DNA of 64,000 nt from Microvirga arvi. GTDB lineage: Bacteria > Pseudomonadota > Alphaproteobacteria > Rhizobiales > Beijerinckiaceae. Below the pieces are notes generated by a model that was not told the DNA's origin, searched no databases, and worked only from the letters and a program-made list of their open reading frames with translations. This document shows positions 43,084-52,548 of this stretch, one piece after another; the first letter of the stretch is position 1; each line of letters opens with the position of its first letter. Made by a program: the position numbers and the translations under genes. The DNA is taken from positions 60,222 to 124,221 of the forward strand of contig NZ_JAFEMD010000015.1 in assembly GCF_016892765.1 (NCBI RefSeq), read 5' to 3'.

Positions 43084-43869
43084 ATGAAATATCGTCTTCT
43101 TGGCTTGGTGGCTGCAACTGCTCTCTCTACGGCAACTGTCTCCGCTGCTTCCGCGGCGGACCTTCCGGTTCGCGCAGCACCTCCGGCACCGATCATCGCG
43201 GCTGCTCCGATCTTCACCTGGACCGGCTTCTATGCCGGTGTGAATGCCGGCTGGGGCTGGCGCAGCGATGATGAAGAGTCGGTCGTCCTGGCGCCCGCTC
43301 CTGGCGTGGTTCCTGGCACGCTGATCTTCCCGGACAGCGGCGACGGCGGGTTCACCGGCGGCGCCCAGATCGGCTACAACTACCAGATCGGCTCCTTCGT
43401 GATCGGTCTTGAGACCGACATCCAGTGGGCGGACACCGACGAGGGCGAGGCCGTCAGGTTCGTTCCGGCCGGCGGCGGCGGCCTTTTCGTGCCCGGCACG
43501 TTCGACAACAACCTGTCGGATTGGTTCGGCACCGTTCGTGCCCGCGCCGGCGTGGCCTTCGACCGCGTCCTGATCTACGCCACAGGCGGTCTGGCCTACT
43601 CGGACAACAGCACCGGCTGGGTGGCGGGTGGTGGCGTCGAATGGGCGCTGCCAGTGAACTGGTTCGGCTCCTCGGCCGTCACCTTCGGCCTCGAAGGATT
43701 GTGGCTCAGCTTCGATAATGATGACGATGACTTCGATGGGGTTGTCGGCACCTTCACGCCTGATGGGGGAGGGGCTGCCGTTCCGGTGGTCGCGCCGATC
43801 GGGCGGGATGACGACAACGAGTTCTTCGTCGCGCGCGCCAAGCTGAACTTCAAGTTCGGTACATACTGA
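43084..43869 (+). CDS. Omp25/31-like outer membrane beta-barrel protein
   Basis: A 261-residue protein with a signal peptide ending SAASAA, mature start DLPVRAAPPAPIIAAAPIFTWTGFYAGVNAGWGW, a hallmark of rhizobial/Brucella Omp25-type barrels. Alternating strands continue with GGAQIGYNYQIGSFVIGLETDIQWAD and end in VARAKLNFKFGTY with the terminal aromatic residue needed for BAM insertion. The start at 43084 lies behind AAAAGGGG. A strong terminator follows. Likely an abundant single-gene unit. Confidence 0.9.
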   Translation: MKYRLLGLVAATALSTATVSAASAADLPVRAAPPAPIIAAAPIFTWTGFYAGVNAGWGWRSDDEESVVLAPAPGVVPGTLIFPDSGDGGFTGGAQIGYNYQIGSFVIGLETDIQWADTDEGEAVRFVPAGGGGLFVPGTFDNNLSDWFGTVRARAGVAFDRVLIYATGGLAYSDNSTGWVAGGGVEWALPVNWFGSSAVTFGLEGLWLSFDNDDDDFDGVVGTFTPDGGGAAVPVVAPIGRDDDNEFFVARAKLNFKFGTY

Positions 43870-43892
43870 GGTCACATTCGCTGAATGAAGAC

Positions 43893-43936
43893 GCCCCGCT
43901 CGCTTGTTCAGATCGAGCGGGGCATTTCTTTGTTTT
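43893..43936 (+). terminator. Intrinsic terminator of the Omp25-like gene
   Basis: A ten-base perfect stem, GCCCCGCTCG and CGAGCGGGGC, with an eleven-base loop, followed by ATTTCTTTGTTTT. A textbook rho-independent terminator 24 nt after the stop codon. Confidence 0.9.
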
Positions 43937-44126
43937 CAGGTATCGCGCCTAACCCAAGGGGACGCGTTCAAGGATGCGTAGCCCGCAAAATGACTGGGGT
44001 CAGTGTAAGGGGCAGTTTGTCAGGGAGGATGAATTCTGGACGACAGGGAAGAGCTGAGAAACACTGAGCAAAGCTCGTTGCGATGACCGCAATGTACACT
44101 GTGCATCAGTGAGAAAACGCCACGCC

Positions 44127-45575
44127 TCAGAAGTCGCGCTGGACGCGCAGACGGCCTTCCCACGCATCCTGTAAGCTTGTCGACCTGAAGGTGCCAGTCG
44201 CATCGCCGGCCGCCGTCGTAAGCGGCACGGCAACCCGGTCGCTGGCATCGACCCTGATGTAAAGCGCCTCGATGCCAATGAGGAAATCCTTCACCGGCGC
44301 CCAGATCACATTGGCGCCCAAGCGGTACTCGTTGAAGTCAACCAGGCCGGTGGTCGTCCCGGCCGATCCCGCAGCAATCGTCGCTGCGGTCGTGGGTACC
44401 AGGTATTGCGCGATCCCTGGAGCATCGAAGTGCATCCAGGAGCCGAAAACATTCGTCTGGATCGAGGGCGTCCAATTGTGATTGATGCCGCCGGCAACGC
44501 CATAAGCCTTATTGGTGTCGAACTCACCCGTGAACGGATTGACGAAGGCATCGGCAAAGGGCAGTCCAAGCGGACCGGCGCTGATGAAGGCATTGCTGAT
44601 GGGGCTCGCTTGGCCGGCATTGATGTAACCGACGGCTCCATCCGTGTAAGTGGTAGAGATCCAGCCTGTATCGCCGTCGCCGAGGAACGGCAGATTGACA
44701 TAGGCATGTGCGGCGAGAGCGAAGCCATAATCCGTGTCGGCATAGGTCGGGTTCGGCAGGCCGGTGATGGGATTGATGACGGGAGTCACGACACCGCCGT
44801 CTGTGGTGAGGCCAGCGGCCACGTCGCGGATCTGATGCAGAGCGCCCGAGAGCTGTGCTCCGCCCCAGCTCCCCGTGTAGCGGATGTTGGCGACGACATC
44901 GGGAAAGCGCTCGCCGGCATAGGTGAACGGGATTGGGGCAAAGACCGGGGCCGGACTGGCCACGCCAAACAGAGGGAAGTCGAGCTCGTTGTTGACCCGG
45001 CGCTCAAGCCCGTCCTCCAGCGACAAGGTGGCGGAGAAGCCGTTGCCGAACGAGAAGGTGTAGGCCAGCAGGTCCACTTCCGCATTGGCCGGATCGTCGA
45101 ACCGCAGGTCGCCGAAGTTCGGGGCCGGCAAGTTCGGATCGGTGAAGAAAGAAACGGCGCGTCCGGCCGTCAGCCCGCCGAACTGAACGAAGGCCTGGGC
45201 GATGTTGGGGTTTGTGGAGATGCCGCCGCCCGTGTACGCACCGCTGCTGCGGGTGATTTCCATGCGGATGTAGGTGCGCAGCAAGCCGTAAGCCGTTGCA
45301 GTGCGGGCGTCGAGGTTCAGGCGTCCCCGGGCGCGGAAGCCGATGGCGTCCTGGGAGCGGTCCGTCGGCTCGACGTACAGATACTCGGCACGCACGCGGC
45401 CGCCGACGCGCAGGCAGGTTTCCGTGCCGGGAATGTAGAAGAAGCCGGCTCCGTAGGTAGAGCAGACGCGAACGTATTCGACCGGCGTTGCGGACTTGGC
45501 GGGCAGGTCGGCGGCCTGTGCTCCGCCGGTCATGATCGCCACAGATCCAAGCAGCACAGTTCGAATGGACGCCAT
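44127..45575 (-). CDS. Rhizobial porin (Porin_2 family)
   Basis: A 482-residue outer-membrane channel. The signal peptide ends GGAQA, the mature start ADLPAKSATPVEYVRVCSTYGAGFFYIPGTETCLRVGGRVRAEYLYVEP is diagnostic for the Hyphomicrobiales porin family, with two conserved cysteines. It ends in GRLRVQRDF with the terminal Phe. The start at 45575 fits the signal peptide. These trimeric barrels let small hydrophilic solutes through. Confidence 0.93.
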   Translation of the reverse strand: MASIRTVLLGSVAIMTGGAQAADLPAKSATPVEYVRVCSTYGAGFFYIPGTETCLRVGGRVRAEYLYVEPTDRSQDAIGFRARGRLNLDARTATAYGLLRTYIRMEITRSSGAYTGGGISTNPNIAQAFVQFGGLTAGRAVSFFTDPNLPAPNFGDLRFDDPANAEVDLLAYTFSFGNGFSATLSLEDGLERRVNNELDFPLFGVASPAPVFAPIPFTYAGERFPDVVANIRYTGSWGGAQLSGALHQIRDVAAGLTTDGGVVTPVINPITGLPNPTYADTDYGFALAAHAYVNLPFLGDGDTGWISTTYTDGAVGYINAGQASPISNAFISAGPLGLPFADAFVNPFTGEFDTNKAYGVAGGINHNWTPSIQTNVFGSWMHFDAPGIAQYLVPTTAATIAAGSAGTTTGLVDFNEYRLGANVIWAPVKDFLIGIEALYIRVDASDRVAVPLTTAAGDATGTFRSTSLQDAWEGRLRVQRDF

Positions 45576-45732
45576 GATACAAGCTCCAAGACAAGGCTCA
45601 GTCGTTTCGATGAAAAATTGAGCAGAAAGGTGAATAATCGTCAAGCAAAGTTTGAGAGACGAGCGCCTGCCATTACGCAAAGTCGTTCGATGTTGCCAAA
45701 CAGCATCAAGTCATGAGGCGATGGTTCTTCAT

Positions 45733-47313
45733 TCAACTTAGGAGGACCTGAACGGCAATGATCTTGACGATGGTCATGCTCGGGAAACAAATTGCGTAAC
45801 CAATGTCCGTCCTCTCGGTAGGGGCCAAGCGTCCAGCCGCGACGACGATGGCGGGATTGCCGGTCGAGCCGGCACAAACGCCGAGCAGATCGTCGAAGGG
45901 AATACGCAGGAGATATCCGACCACCAGCACGATCAGCACCAGGGTGAGTAGGACGGCGGCACCGCCAAGGAGGATCTGAATCCCATTGGTGGCGACGGTC
46001 TGGACGAAGGGACCTCCCGCGCCGATGGCGACCGCGCCGATGAACACCGATAGGCCAAGATTTCGGAGGACCAGGTTGGCGACCATCGGAATTCTCCAGC
46101 CCAAGGGGCCGGTCCGACCGAGCCAGCCGAGGACGAGCGCCATGACGAGCGGTCCGCCGGCGACGCCCAGGCTGAAGGTGCCGCCTCCCGGCAGAGGCAC
46201 AGGAATCATGCCGAGGAGAAGGCCAAGGGCGATCCCGACGCCGATCGAAACGAAGGACAACTCCGCATTGCCCTTGATGCTGTCGCCGAAATGGCGCTGC
46301 ACTTCGGCCTTCCGGTCCGAGGGTACCGCAGCCACGAGCAGATCACCGAACTCGAGCGTCATGTCGGAGGACGCGATAATGTCGGCGTCACCGCGGCGGA
46401 TATGCGAGATGATGACGGGAAAGTCGGGAAGCGGGATCTCCCGCACGTTCTTGCCGACGAAGGCAGCCTTTGAAACATAGACACGAACGACATCGTAATT
46501 GGCGCGATCACGGCTTATGCGCCCCGGGTCCTCTCGTCCCATGGCTGCCTTTGCCTGCTCGATACTCGTTGGGCTTCCGACCAGCAGCAATCCATCGCCT
46601 TCATGGAGTCTCGTCCCGGCGACAGGCGGTGCATTCACATGATGCTGGCGCACCGCGATGATCTTGATGTCGGACGGCAAAGTCGCGGAAATATCTTCAA
46701 CTGTCTGATCCTCGTAATTCGACTCGAGCGTCAGCTCCGCGACTCGTACGTTTTGCGACGGCGCCTTGAATGTTGGTTTCACCAAAGCAGTCATGATGGT
46801 CATAAGGACGATGGGTCCGACGACGCCGAATGGATAGGATACAGAATAGCCGATCGCGGGGTCCTGGTTGCCCGCCGCTGCCAGAGCTGCCTGTAGAGTC
46901 GGGGTGCTCGTCCCGGAGCCGGCAAACAACCCGGCGGCTGTCGCGACTGAGATCCCGAGGGGCGCAGCAAGCGACATCGCGACGAGGAGCGAAGCGATCA
47001 CGGCTCCGGCTGCGAGGGCGATGTACTTGATACCGGGGCCGCGCAGGCTGGCAAAGAACTGCGGTCCGTATTGAATGCCGACACCGTACACGAACATCAC
47101 GAGGCCAAGCGTGCCGACCAGCCCGGGAGGCGTCGCCTTTGGGGCAATGGCGCCGATGATGAGGCCGGTGAACAGAACGGCGCCCGCACCGAAGGAGACT
47201 CCGGCAATCGAGATCTGCCCGATCGCATAACCGGTGGCGATGGCGAGAAACAGTGCCAGCAAGGGCGATGTTTCAAGCAATGTACGAACAATATCGAGCA
47301 TCGAAGCCTTCAC
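45733..47313 (-). CDS. AspT/YidE-type antiporter (aspartate:alanine exchanger family)
   Basis: A 526-residue membrane protein with two AspT/YidE/YbjL repeats (about helices 1-5 and 6-11) separated by two TrkA_C domains (NVRVAELTLESNYEDQTVEDI, VYVSKAAFVGKNVREIPLPDF). Motifs GLFAGSGTSTPTLQAAL and GVCAGSTGNPAIVVAA are the paired family signatures. Members exchange aspartate for alanine (AspT) or export succinate (SucE). Its start overlaps the pflA stop by four bases, so it is the fourth gene of the serine dehydratase-pfl operon and may release an acid end product. Confidence 0.88.
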   Translation of the reverse strand: MKASMLDIVRTLLETSPLLALFLAIATGYAIGQISIAGVSFGAGAVLFTGLIIGAIAPKATPPGLVGTLGLVMFVYGVGIQYGPQFFASLRGPGIKYIALAAGAVIASLLVAMSLAAPLGISVATAAGLFAGSGTSTPTLQAALAAAGNQDPAIGYSVSYPFGVVGPIVLMTIMTALVKPTFKAPSQNVRVAELTLESNYEDQTVEDISATLPSDIKIIAVRQHHVNAPPVAGTRLHEGDGLLLVGSPTSIEQAKAAMGREDPGRISRDRANYDVVRVYVSKAAFVGKNVREIPLPDFPVIISHIRRGDADIIASSDMTLEFGDLLVAAVPSDRKAEVQRHFGDSIKGNAELSFVSIGVGIALGLLLGMIPVPLPGGGTFSLGVAGGPLVMALVLGWLGRTGPLGWRIPMVANLVLRNLGLSVFIGAVAIGAGGPFVQTVATNGIQILLGGAAVLLTLVLIVLVVGYLLRIPFDDLLGVCAGSTGNPAIVVAAGRLAPTERTDIGYAICFPSMTIVKIIAVQVLLS

Positions 47314-48131
47314 CTCGCACGACAGCCGGCATCCCGAAATTGACCGAGTACCCGCGCCACCAGATCAGGGGAGGGAGATGGAGTATCGGAAAGCTCGTAA
47401 TTCAGACCCATCGCCTTCCATTTGAAGGTACCCATCTGATGAAATGGGAGAACCTCGACCCACTCCACGTTGCGCATCGGTGCGACGAAGCGGGCGATGC
47501 CCTCGACATTGGCGGGATCGTCAGTCAGGCCTGGGACCAACACAAACCGCGCCCAGACCGGTTTACCGAGAGCAGCCAAGCGCTCCGCGAATTGAATGGT
47601 CGGACGTATGTCCTGACCCGTGGTGCGACGATAGGTTTCAGGGTCCCAGGATTTGATGTCGAGCAGCACGAGATCGACATAACGCAGATACTCGTCGTCA
47701 GCGCGGGCACCGAGAAAGCCCGAGGTGTCCAGCGCTGTGTGCAACTCCATGCCCTTGGCCGCTGCGAAGAGCCTCTTGGTGAAGTGTAGTTGGACCAGCG
47801 GCTCTCCTCCCGATATCGTCAGGCCGCCATCCATGGCCCGTAGCGGTGCGGCATAAGCCTGAAGCGCGGTTCTCGCGCGCTCGAACGAGACACGGGTGCC
47901 GTCCTTGAGGTGCCAAGTGTCGGGATTATGGCAATAGAGGCATCGCAGCAGGCAGCCGCTCATGAAGACCGTCACGCGGATGCCCGGTCCGTCCACGGTA
48001 GACCCGGTCTCGTAGGAGTGGATCCATCCGAAGTCGCCTCGGGGATCGTTGAAGGTGTCGGTCTCCGGAGCGTCCGGGGATCGCGCCTGTTGCAGGGCGT
48101 ACCGGCTGTGGGCCCAGGGCTCGTCCGTCAT
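47310..48131 (-). CDS. pflA: Pyruvate formate-lyase activating enzyme
   Basis: A 273-residue radical SAM enzyme. The iron-sulfur motif CLLRCLYCHNPDTW holds the Cys-x3-Cys-x2-Cys; GGLTISGGEPLVQ and LVLLDIKSWDPETYRRTTGQ follow as in PflA. It installs the glycyl radical on pyruvate formate-lyase under anoxia. The ATG at 48131 with GTGAGG upstream is preferred; a GTG at 48146 overlapping the pflB stop is an alternative. Lies directly behind pflB. Confidence 0.93.
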   Translation of the reverse strand: MTDEPWAHSRYALQQARSPDAPETDTFNDPRGDFGWIHSYETGSTVDGPGIRVTVFMSGCLLRCLYCHNPDTWHLKDGTRVSFERARTALQAYAAPLRAMDGGLTISGGEPLVQLHFTKRLFAAAKGMELHTALDTSGFLGARADDEYLRYVDLVLLDIKSWDPETYRRTTGQDIRPTIQFAERLAALGKPVWARFVLVPGLTDDPANVEGIARFVAPMRNVEWVEVLPFHQMGTFKWKAMGLNYELSDTPSPSPDLVARVLGQFRDAGCRAR

Positions 48132-48142
48132 GTTGTCAAGCC

Positions 48143-50488
48143 TCACTCACCATGAAAAGTCCGGCCGATGACGTCCATCTGCTGCTCCCGGGTGAGACGC
48201 ACGAAGTTGACCGCATAGCCCGAGACCCGGATCGTCAGCTGCGGGTACTTGTCCGGATGCTCCATTGCATCGATCAGCGTATCGCGGTTGAGAACGTTGA
48301 GGTTCATGTGGAACCCGCCCTGGCCGCAATAGGTGTCGAGCACCTTCACAGCCTGCGAGATTTTCTCGCCCTGATCATGCCGATTGAAGCTCGGCGTGAC
48401 CGACACCGTGTAGCTGATGCCGTCCTGCGCATCCGCGTACGGAAGCTTGGCGACCGACAGGCACGAAGCGAGCCATCCATGGCTGTCACGGCCATGCATC
48501 GGGTTGGCGCCCGGGGCAAAAGGCTCGCCGGCCTTGCGTCCATCGGGCGTGTCGCCCGTGTTCCTGCCATAGACGACATTGCTCGTGATGGTGAGCACCG
48601 ACTGCGTATGGACCGCGTTACGATAAGTAGGGTGCTTGCGGATCTTTTTCATGAAGGTGGAGACGAGGTCAGCTGCAATGCTGTCGACGCGATCGTCATT
48701 GTTGCCGTATTGCGGGTAATCGCCCGTGATCTCGTAACTGACGACCAGCCCGTCGTCACGGCGGATCGGTTTGACCTTCGCATGCTTGATCGCGGAAAGG
48801 CTGTCGGCCACCACCGACAGGCCGGCGATGCCGAACGCCATCGTACGCAGGATCTGCTGGTCATGCAGCGCCATTTCCAGGCGCTCGTAGTAGTACTTGT
48901 CATGCATGTAGTGGATGCAGTTCATGGCATGGACATAGGTCCGCGCCAGCCACTCCATCATAGTGTCGAACTTCGCCACCACATCATCATAGTCGAGGAC
49001 ATCGCCGGTCACTGGCGCTGCCGCAGGACCTACTTGGTCGCCGCTGACCTCGTCCCTCCCGCCGTTGATGGCATAGAGCAGGCACTTTGCGAGATTGACG
49101 CGCGCGCCGAAGAACTGCATCTGATTGCCGATGCGCATAGCCGACACACAGCATGCGATGCCGTAATCGTCACCCCAGTACGGGCGCATGAGGTCATCGT
49201 TCTCGTACTGAATGGATGATGTTTCTGCCGAGAGCTTGATGCAGTAGCGCTTGAAGCCGTCAGGGAGCTGCTTCGACCAGAGCACCGTCATGTTGGGCTC
49301 CGGGGCCGGGCCTAGATTCGTCAGCGTATGCAACATGCGGAAACTCGTCCGAGTGACGAGAGGCCGCCCGTTGAGATCCATGCCGCCGACGCACTCGGTC
49401 GCCCAATAGGGATCCCCCGAGAACAGCGCATCGTAGTCGGGCGTGCGCAGGAAGCGCACGATACGGAGCTTTTGGACAAATTGATCGATGAGCTCTTGCG
49501 CACCGGCCTCATCAAGAGCGCCGCTCTTCAGGTCGCGCTCGATATAGATGTCGAGGAAGGAGGAAACACGGCCGATGGACATGGCCGCGCCATTCGCTTC
49601 CTTGATGGCTCCGAGATAGCCGAAATAGGTCCATTGCACCGCTTCACGCGCATTCGACGCTGGTTTCGTGATGTCGCAGCCATAGCTTTGAGCCATAGTC
49701 GCCAGATCGGTGAGAGCCCGCATCTGCTCGGCCAACTCCTCCCGCTCCCGAATGACGTCGTCCGTCGGCCACTTGGCGTCGAGCAGGGCTCGCTCGGCCC
49801 TCTTGGCGGCCAGCAACCTGTCGGTTCCGTACAACGCCACGCGGCGATAGTCGCCGATGATCCGTCCGCGGCCATAGGCATCTGGCAGGCCCGTAATGAT
49901 GTGGCTGCGCCGACAGGCCATGATCTCCGGGGTATAGGCGTCGAAGACACCCTCGTTGTGAGTCTTGCGATACTTTGTAAAGACATCATGTACGATGGGA
50001 TCCGGTTCGATTCCGGCCGCTTTCAAACCGGCCTCGACCATGCGCAAACCGCCATATGGCATGATGGCTCGACGGAACGGCGCATCGGTCTGCAGCCCGA
50101 CAATCAGCTCGTTGTCGCGGTCGATATAGCCGGGGCCATGTGCGGTGAGCGAGGATGGGGTTTTGGCGTCGACATCCAGAACACCCTTCCGGATCTCTTC
50201 TTTGAAGTAGGGCTGCAGCTTATCCCAGACCGCCTTTGTCCGCTCGCTGGGTTCCACGAGGAAGCCTTCGTCCCCGTCATAGGGTGTGACGTTCCGCTGA
50301 ATGAAATCGCGGACGTCGATGGTTTGTTGCCACCGTCCGGGCGCGAAGCCTATCCACTCTCTCATGAACCCTCCCGTATCCGATCCATCGATCTGATCGG
50401 ATGGTGGAGAGGCGCCTGCCCGACGAGGCTTTGAATCTTGCTTCGGAGAATCCGTGGACGTCTGAGCAGCAATAGCTTCATCGGGCAT
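48143..50488 (-). CDS. pflB: Pyruvate formate-lyase
   Basis: A 781-residue glycyl radical enzyme converting pyruvate and CoA to acetyl-CoA and formate. The catalytic cysteine pair lies in [13 protein letters not shown] and the radical glycine in [18 protein letters not shown], 22 residues before the C-terminus. The extra N-terminus ([20 protein letters not shown]) is longer than in E. coli PflB. Oxygen cleaves the activated enzyme, so it works only in anoxia. It sits between serine dehydratase and pflA. Confidence 0.96.
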   Translation of the reverse strand: MPDEAIAAQTSTDSPKQDSKPRRAGASPPSDQIDGSDTGGFMREWIGFAPGRWQQTIDVRDFIQRNVTPYDGDEGFLVEPSERTKAVWDKLQPYFKEEIRKGVLDVDAKTPSSLTAHGPGYIDRDNELIVGLQTDAPFRRAIMPYGGLRMVEAGLKAAGIEPDPIVHDVFTKYRKTHNEGVFDAYTPEIMACRRSHIITGLPDAYGRGRIIGDYRRVALYGTDRLLAAKRAERALLDAKWPTDDVIREREELAEQMRALTDLATMAQSYGCDITKPASNAREAVQWTYFGYLGAIKEANGAAMSIGRVSSFLDIYIERDLKSGALDEAGAQELIDQFVQKLRIVRFLRTPDYDALFSGDPYWATECVGGMDLNGRPLVTRTSFRMLHTLTNLGPAPEPNMTVLWSKQLPDGFKRYCIKLSAETSSIQYENDDLMRPYWGDDYGIACCVSAMRIGNQMQFFGARVNLAKCLLYAINGGRDEVSGDQVGPAAAPVTGDVLDYDDVVAKFDTMMEWLARTYVHAMNCIHYMHDKYYYERLEMALHDQQILRTMAFGIAGLSVVADSLSAIKHAKVKPIRRDDGLVVSYEITGDYPQYGNNDDRVDSIAADLVSTFMKKIRKHPTYRNAVHTQSVLTITSNVVYGRNTGDTPDGRKAGEPFAPGANPMHGRDSHGWLASCLSVAKLPYADAQDGISYTVSVTPSFNRHDQGEKISQAVKVLDTYCGQGGFHMNLNVLNRDTLIDAMEHPDKYPQLTIRVSGYAVNFVRLTREQQMDVIGRTFHGE

Positions 50489-50570
50489 GGCGGCCTCCTC
50501 CCATGATAGTCATGGGATGTTGGTTCAACGCATCCTTGATCGCGCACCGCTGGAGCGATGGCAGAGCGGC

Positions 50571-52217
50571 TCAGCAGAGAGTCAGATTTTGCGCCAGCCC
50601 GGCCTCGCTCGTTTCCTTGTATTTAGGGTTCATGTCCCGGGCGGTGTCGGCGAGTGTCTTGATCGTTGTATCGAGATCAACCCGATGTCTGCTTGCGATT
50701 TCGTTGGTCGCGATCATGGCAGCTGCCCAGGCCTTTACGGCACCGAAGGCGCAGCGCTCGATGCAGGGGACCTGCACGTATCCAGCGACTGGATCGCAGG
50801 TCATTCCCAAGTGATGTTCGAGAGCCGACTCGGCTGCGTTCTCGATCACATTCGGCGGGCTGTTCATGACCTGTGTGATCAGGGCTGCGGCCATGGCCGA
50901 TGCGACACCGATTTCTGCTTGGCACCCACCTTCCGCCGCGGCCAGCGTCGCGTTGTGCTTGCACAGGTAGCCGACGGCAGCGCCGGCCAGAAGCCCCTCC
51001 CGGATCTTGTCCATGGGAACGGATCGATCGCTCTGGGTGAGGGCATACACGATGGCCGGCATCACGCCTGCGGAGCCACCGGTCGGTGCGGTGATGACCA
51101 GATGACCGCGGGCATTCTCCTCTGAGGCAGCCAGCGCGCAGGCCGAAACCAAGCCGATCGCGCGGTCGCTTAAATAGGTGTCGTTCATCGCCCGCTCCCA
51201 GACCGTCGCCGCCTTTGAGTGGAGCTTGATCGGCCCAGGCAGAACATCATCCTTGTAGGACAGGCCGGTCTTCACGGTGGCGATCATCGCGTTGGCGATC
51301 TTGTCCAGGAAGGCGTTGATCTGCTCCTCGCTCTTTCCGGACACGGCCATCTCGTTCGCCATCACGACCTGGGCAACCGAGAGGTTGTTCTTCTCGGCGT
51401 GCTGGCGCAGCTCCTTCATTGTCGCGTAGGGATATTTCGGCTGCCCCTTCTTGGGCGGTTCGTAGCCCTTCCATTCAATAAAGCCGCCGCCGACCGAATA
51501 GTACTCCTGTTCAAGGAGCACCTTATCGCCCGCCATGAGCCTGCAGGTCATGGTGTTCGGGTGCGGGAAATCGCCTTTCGGCGCATCATAGATGATGTCG
51601 GCCAACGAGAGATTGAGCGTCTTGCCGCCAAGCTGAACGGGATAGGTTTGTTGCGGCTTTGCGATCATTTCGTCCAGGAAGCGCGGGTCGACGGTAGCCG
51701 GTTCCTTGCCCACCAAACCAGCCAGCGATGCACGCTCGGTGCCATGGCCCTTGCCGGTGGCGCTCAGGCTGCCGAACAAATTCACTTTGAGACTGGTGGC
51801 CTGCGCCAGCTGGTCGGCTGGCAGCTTCGCGCAACGCTGGTAGAAGTCGTAGGTGATGCGCATCGGCCCAATCGTGTGCGAACTCGAAGGGCCGGGGCCG
51901 ACCTTGTAGAACTCGTCTGCCACGGTCATGACCGGGCCTTTCGATGTCTTGACGACTTCAAGATCGGGGGAAAGAGCGGAGCTCATCTTGAGACCGGCAT
52001 CGCCTCCTGCGGCCGCCTTCGCAGATCGCTGTGCGGCAGCTTCCGTAGCGGCCTGCTGCGCGCGGGCCTCGGGAGCCCAGGTCGTGCCGGTCATCACGGC
52101 CGCGGCCCCAATGGCGGCATTGCGCATGAGGAACGCTCGACGGTCAATCCCCTCTGGCAGGCTGGACGGTTCAGGCATGAGCGGAAGCGGTTCGTCATCC
52201 TGGCTGGAGCGAGTCAT
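50571..52217 (-). CDS. sdaA: L-serine dehydratase (iron-sulfur type) with a twin-arginine signal peptide
   Basis: A 548-residue single-chain SdaA-type enzyme converting L-serine to pyruvate and ammonia. Seen are KVGPGPSSSHTIGPMR (beta domain), ITAPTGGSAGVMPAI, and the cysteines AEGGCQAEIG, GMTCDPVAGYVQVPCIERC that ligate the 4Fe-4S cluster. Unusually, the N-terminus reads DRRAFLMRNAAIGAAAVMTGTTWAPEARAQ: a twin-arginine motif, hydrophobic stretch and AxA cleavage site. Known SdaA enzymes are cytoplasmic, so export by Tat would be odd. The start at 52217 follows AGGAGG. First gene of the operon from regulon copy 13. Confidence 0.9.
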   Translation of the reverse strand: MTRSSQDDEPLPLMPEPSSLPEGIDRRAFLMRNAAIGAAAVMTGTTWAPEARAQQAATEAAAQRSAKAAAGGDAGLKMSSALSPDLEVVKTSKGPVMTVADEFYKVGPGPSSSHTIGPMRITYDFYQRCAKLPADQLAQATSLKVNLFGSLSATGKGHGTERASLAGLVGKEPATVDPRFLDEMIAKPQQTYPVQLGGKTLNLSLADIIYDAPKGDFPHPNTMTCRLMAGDKVLLEQEYYSVGGGFIEWKGYEPPKKGQPKYPYATMKELRQHAEKNNLSVAQVVMANEMAVSGKSEEQINAFLDKIANAMIATVKTGLSYKDDVLPGPIKLHSKAATVWERAMNDTYLSDRAIGLVSACALAASEENARGHLVITAPTGGSAGVMPAIVYALTQSDRSVPMDKIREGLLAGAAVGYLCKHNATLAAAEGGCQAEIGVASAMAAALITQVMNSPPNVIENAAESALEHHLGMTCDPVAGYVQVPCIERCAFGAVKAWAAAMIATNEIASRHRVDLDTTIKTLADTARDMNPKYKETSEAGLAQNLTLC

Positions 52218-52315
52218 GAGCGCGTCCTCCTGTTCGAGGTACGGAGACACGAAAGAACCAGGGGGGCGTCTCCGCCCTTATTATTGATCGAAGGATTCCT
52301 TCGTCCTTCGGGCAT

Positions 52316-52368
52316 CATCGTAGGAGGGGCGGGCGAACGTGCTTGATCGAAAGGGACAATCCCTTGAC
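52316..52368 (-). promoter_or_regulatory. Regulon promoter copy 13, ahead of the sdaA-pfl operon
   Basis: On the minus strand, GTCAAG (52368), ATTGTCCC and ATCAAGCA (52347-52340), preceded by CTCAAACT and followed after 16 nt by CTACGATG (52323-52316). Nearly identical to copies 2 and 8. Predicted leader of about 90 nt to the ATG at 52217. Confidence 0.8.
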
Positions 52369-52548
52369 AGTTTGAGCCGCTCTGTTCTGGATTGCCGGCA
52401 CGGAAGAACCGCCAGCGAGCTTGATGATGTTGACCTCGGGCGGCACCGGAGCCTGCTGATACAGATCAGTGAAAGGGCAGGGGAGACCGGTTCGTGCCCG
52501 ACTGCCCACACCACCCATCCTCGTTTATCCGCCCCTGCGCTGCAACTG

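Noticed and set aside
45630..45650. GTCAAGCA upstream of the porin gene as a regulon site
   Set aside because: The middle TTGTC and first half-site are missing at the required spacing and it does not face a gene.
44406..45716. 436-codon plus-strand frame opposite the porin gene
   Set aside because: Antisense shadow of a well-supported porin in high-GC DNA.
48152..50434. Two long plus-strand frames opposite pflB
   Set aside because: Antisense shadows; pflB has all catalytic residues.
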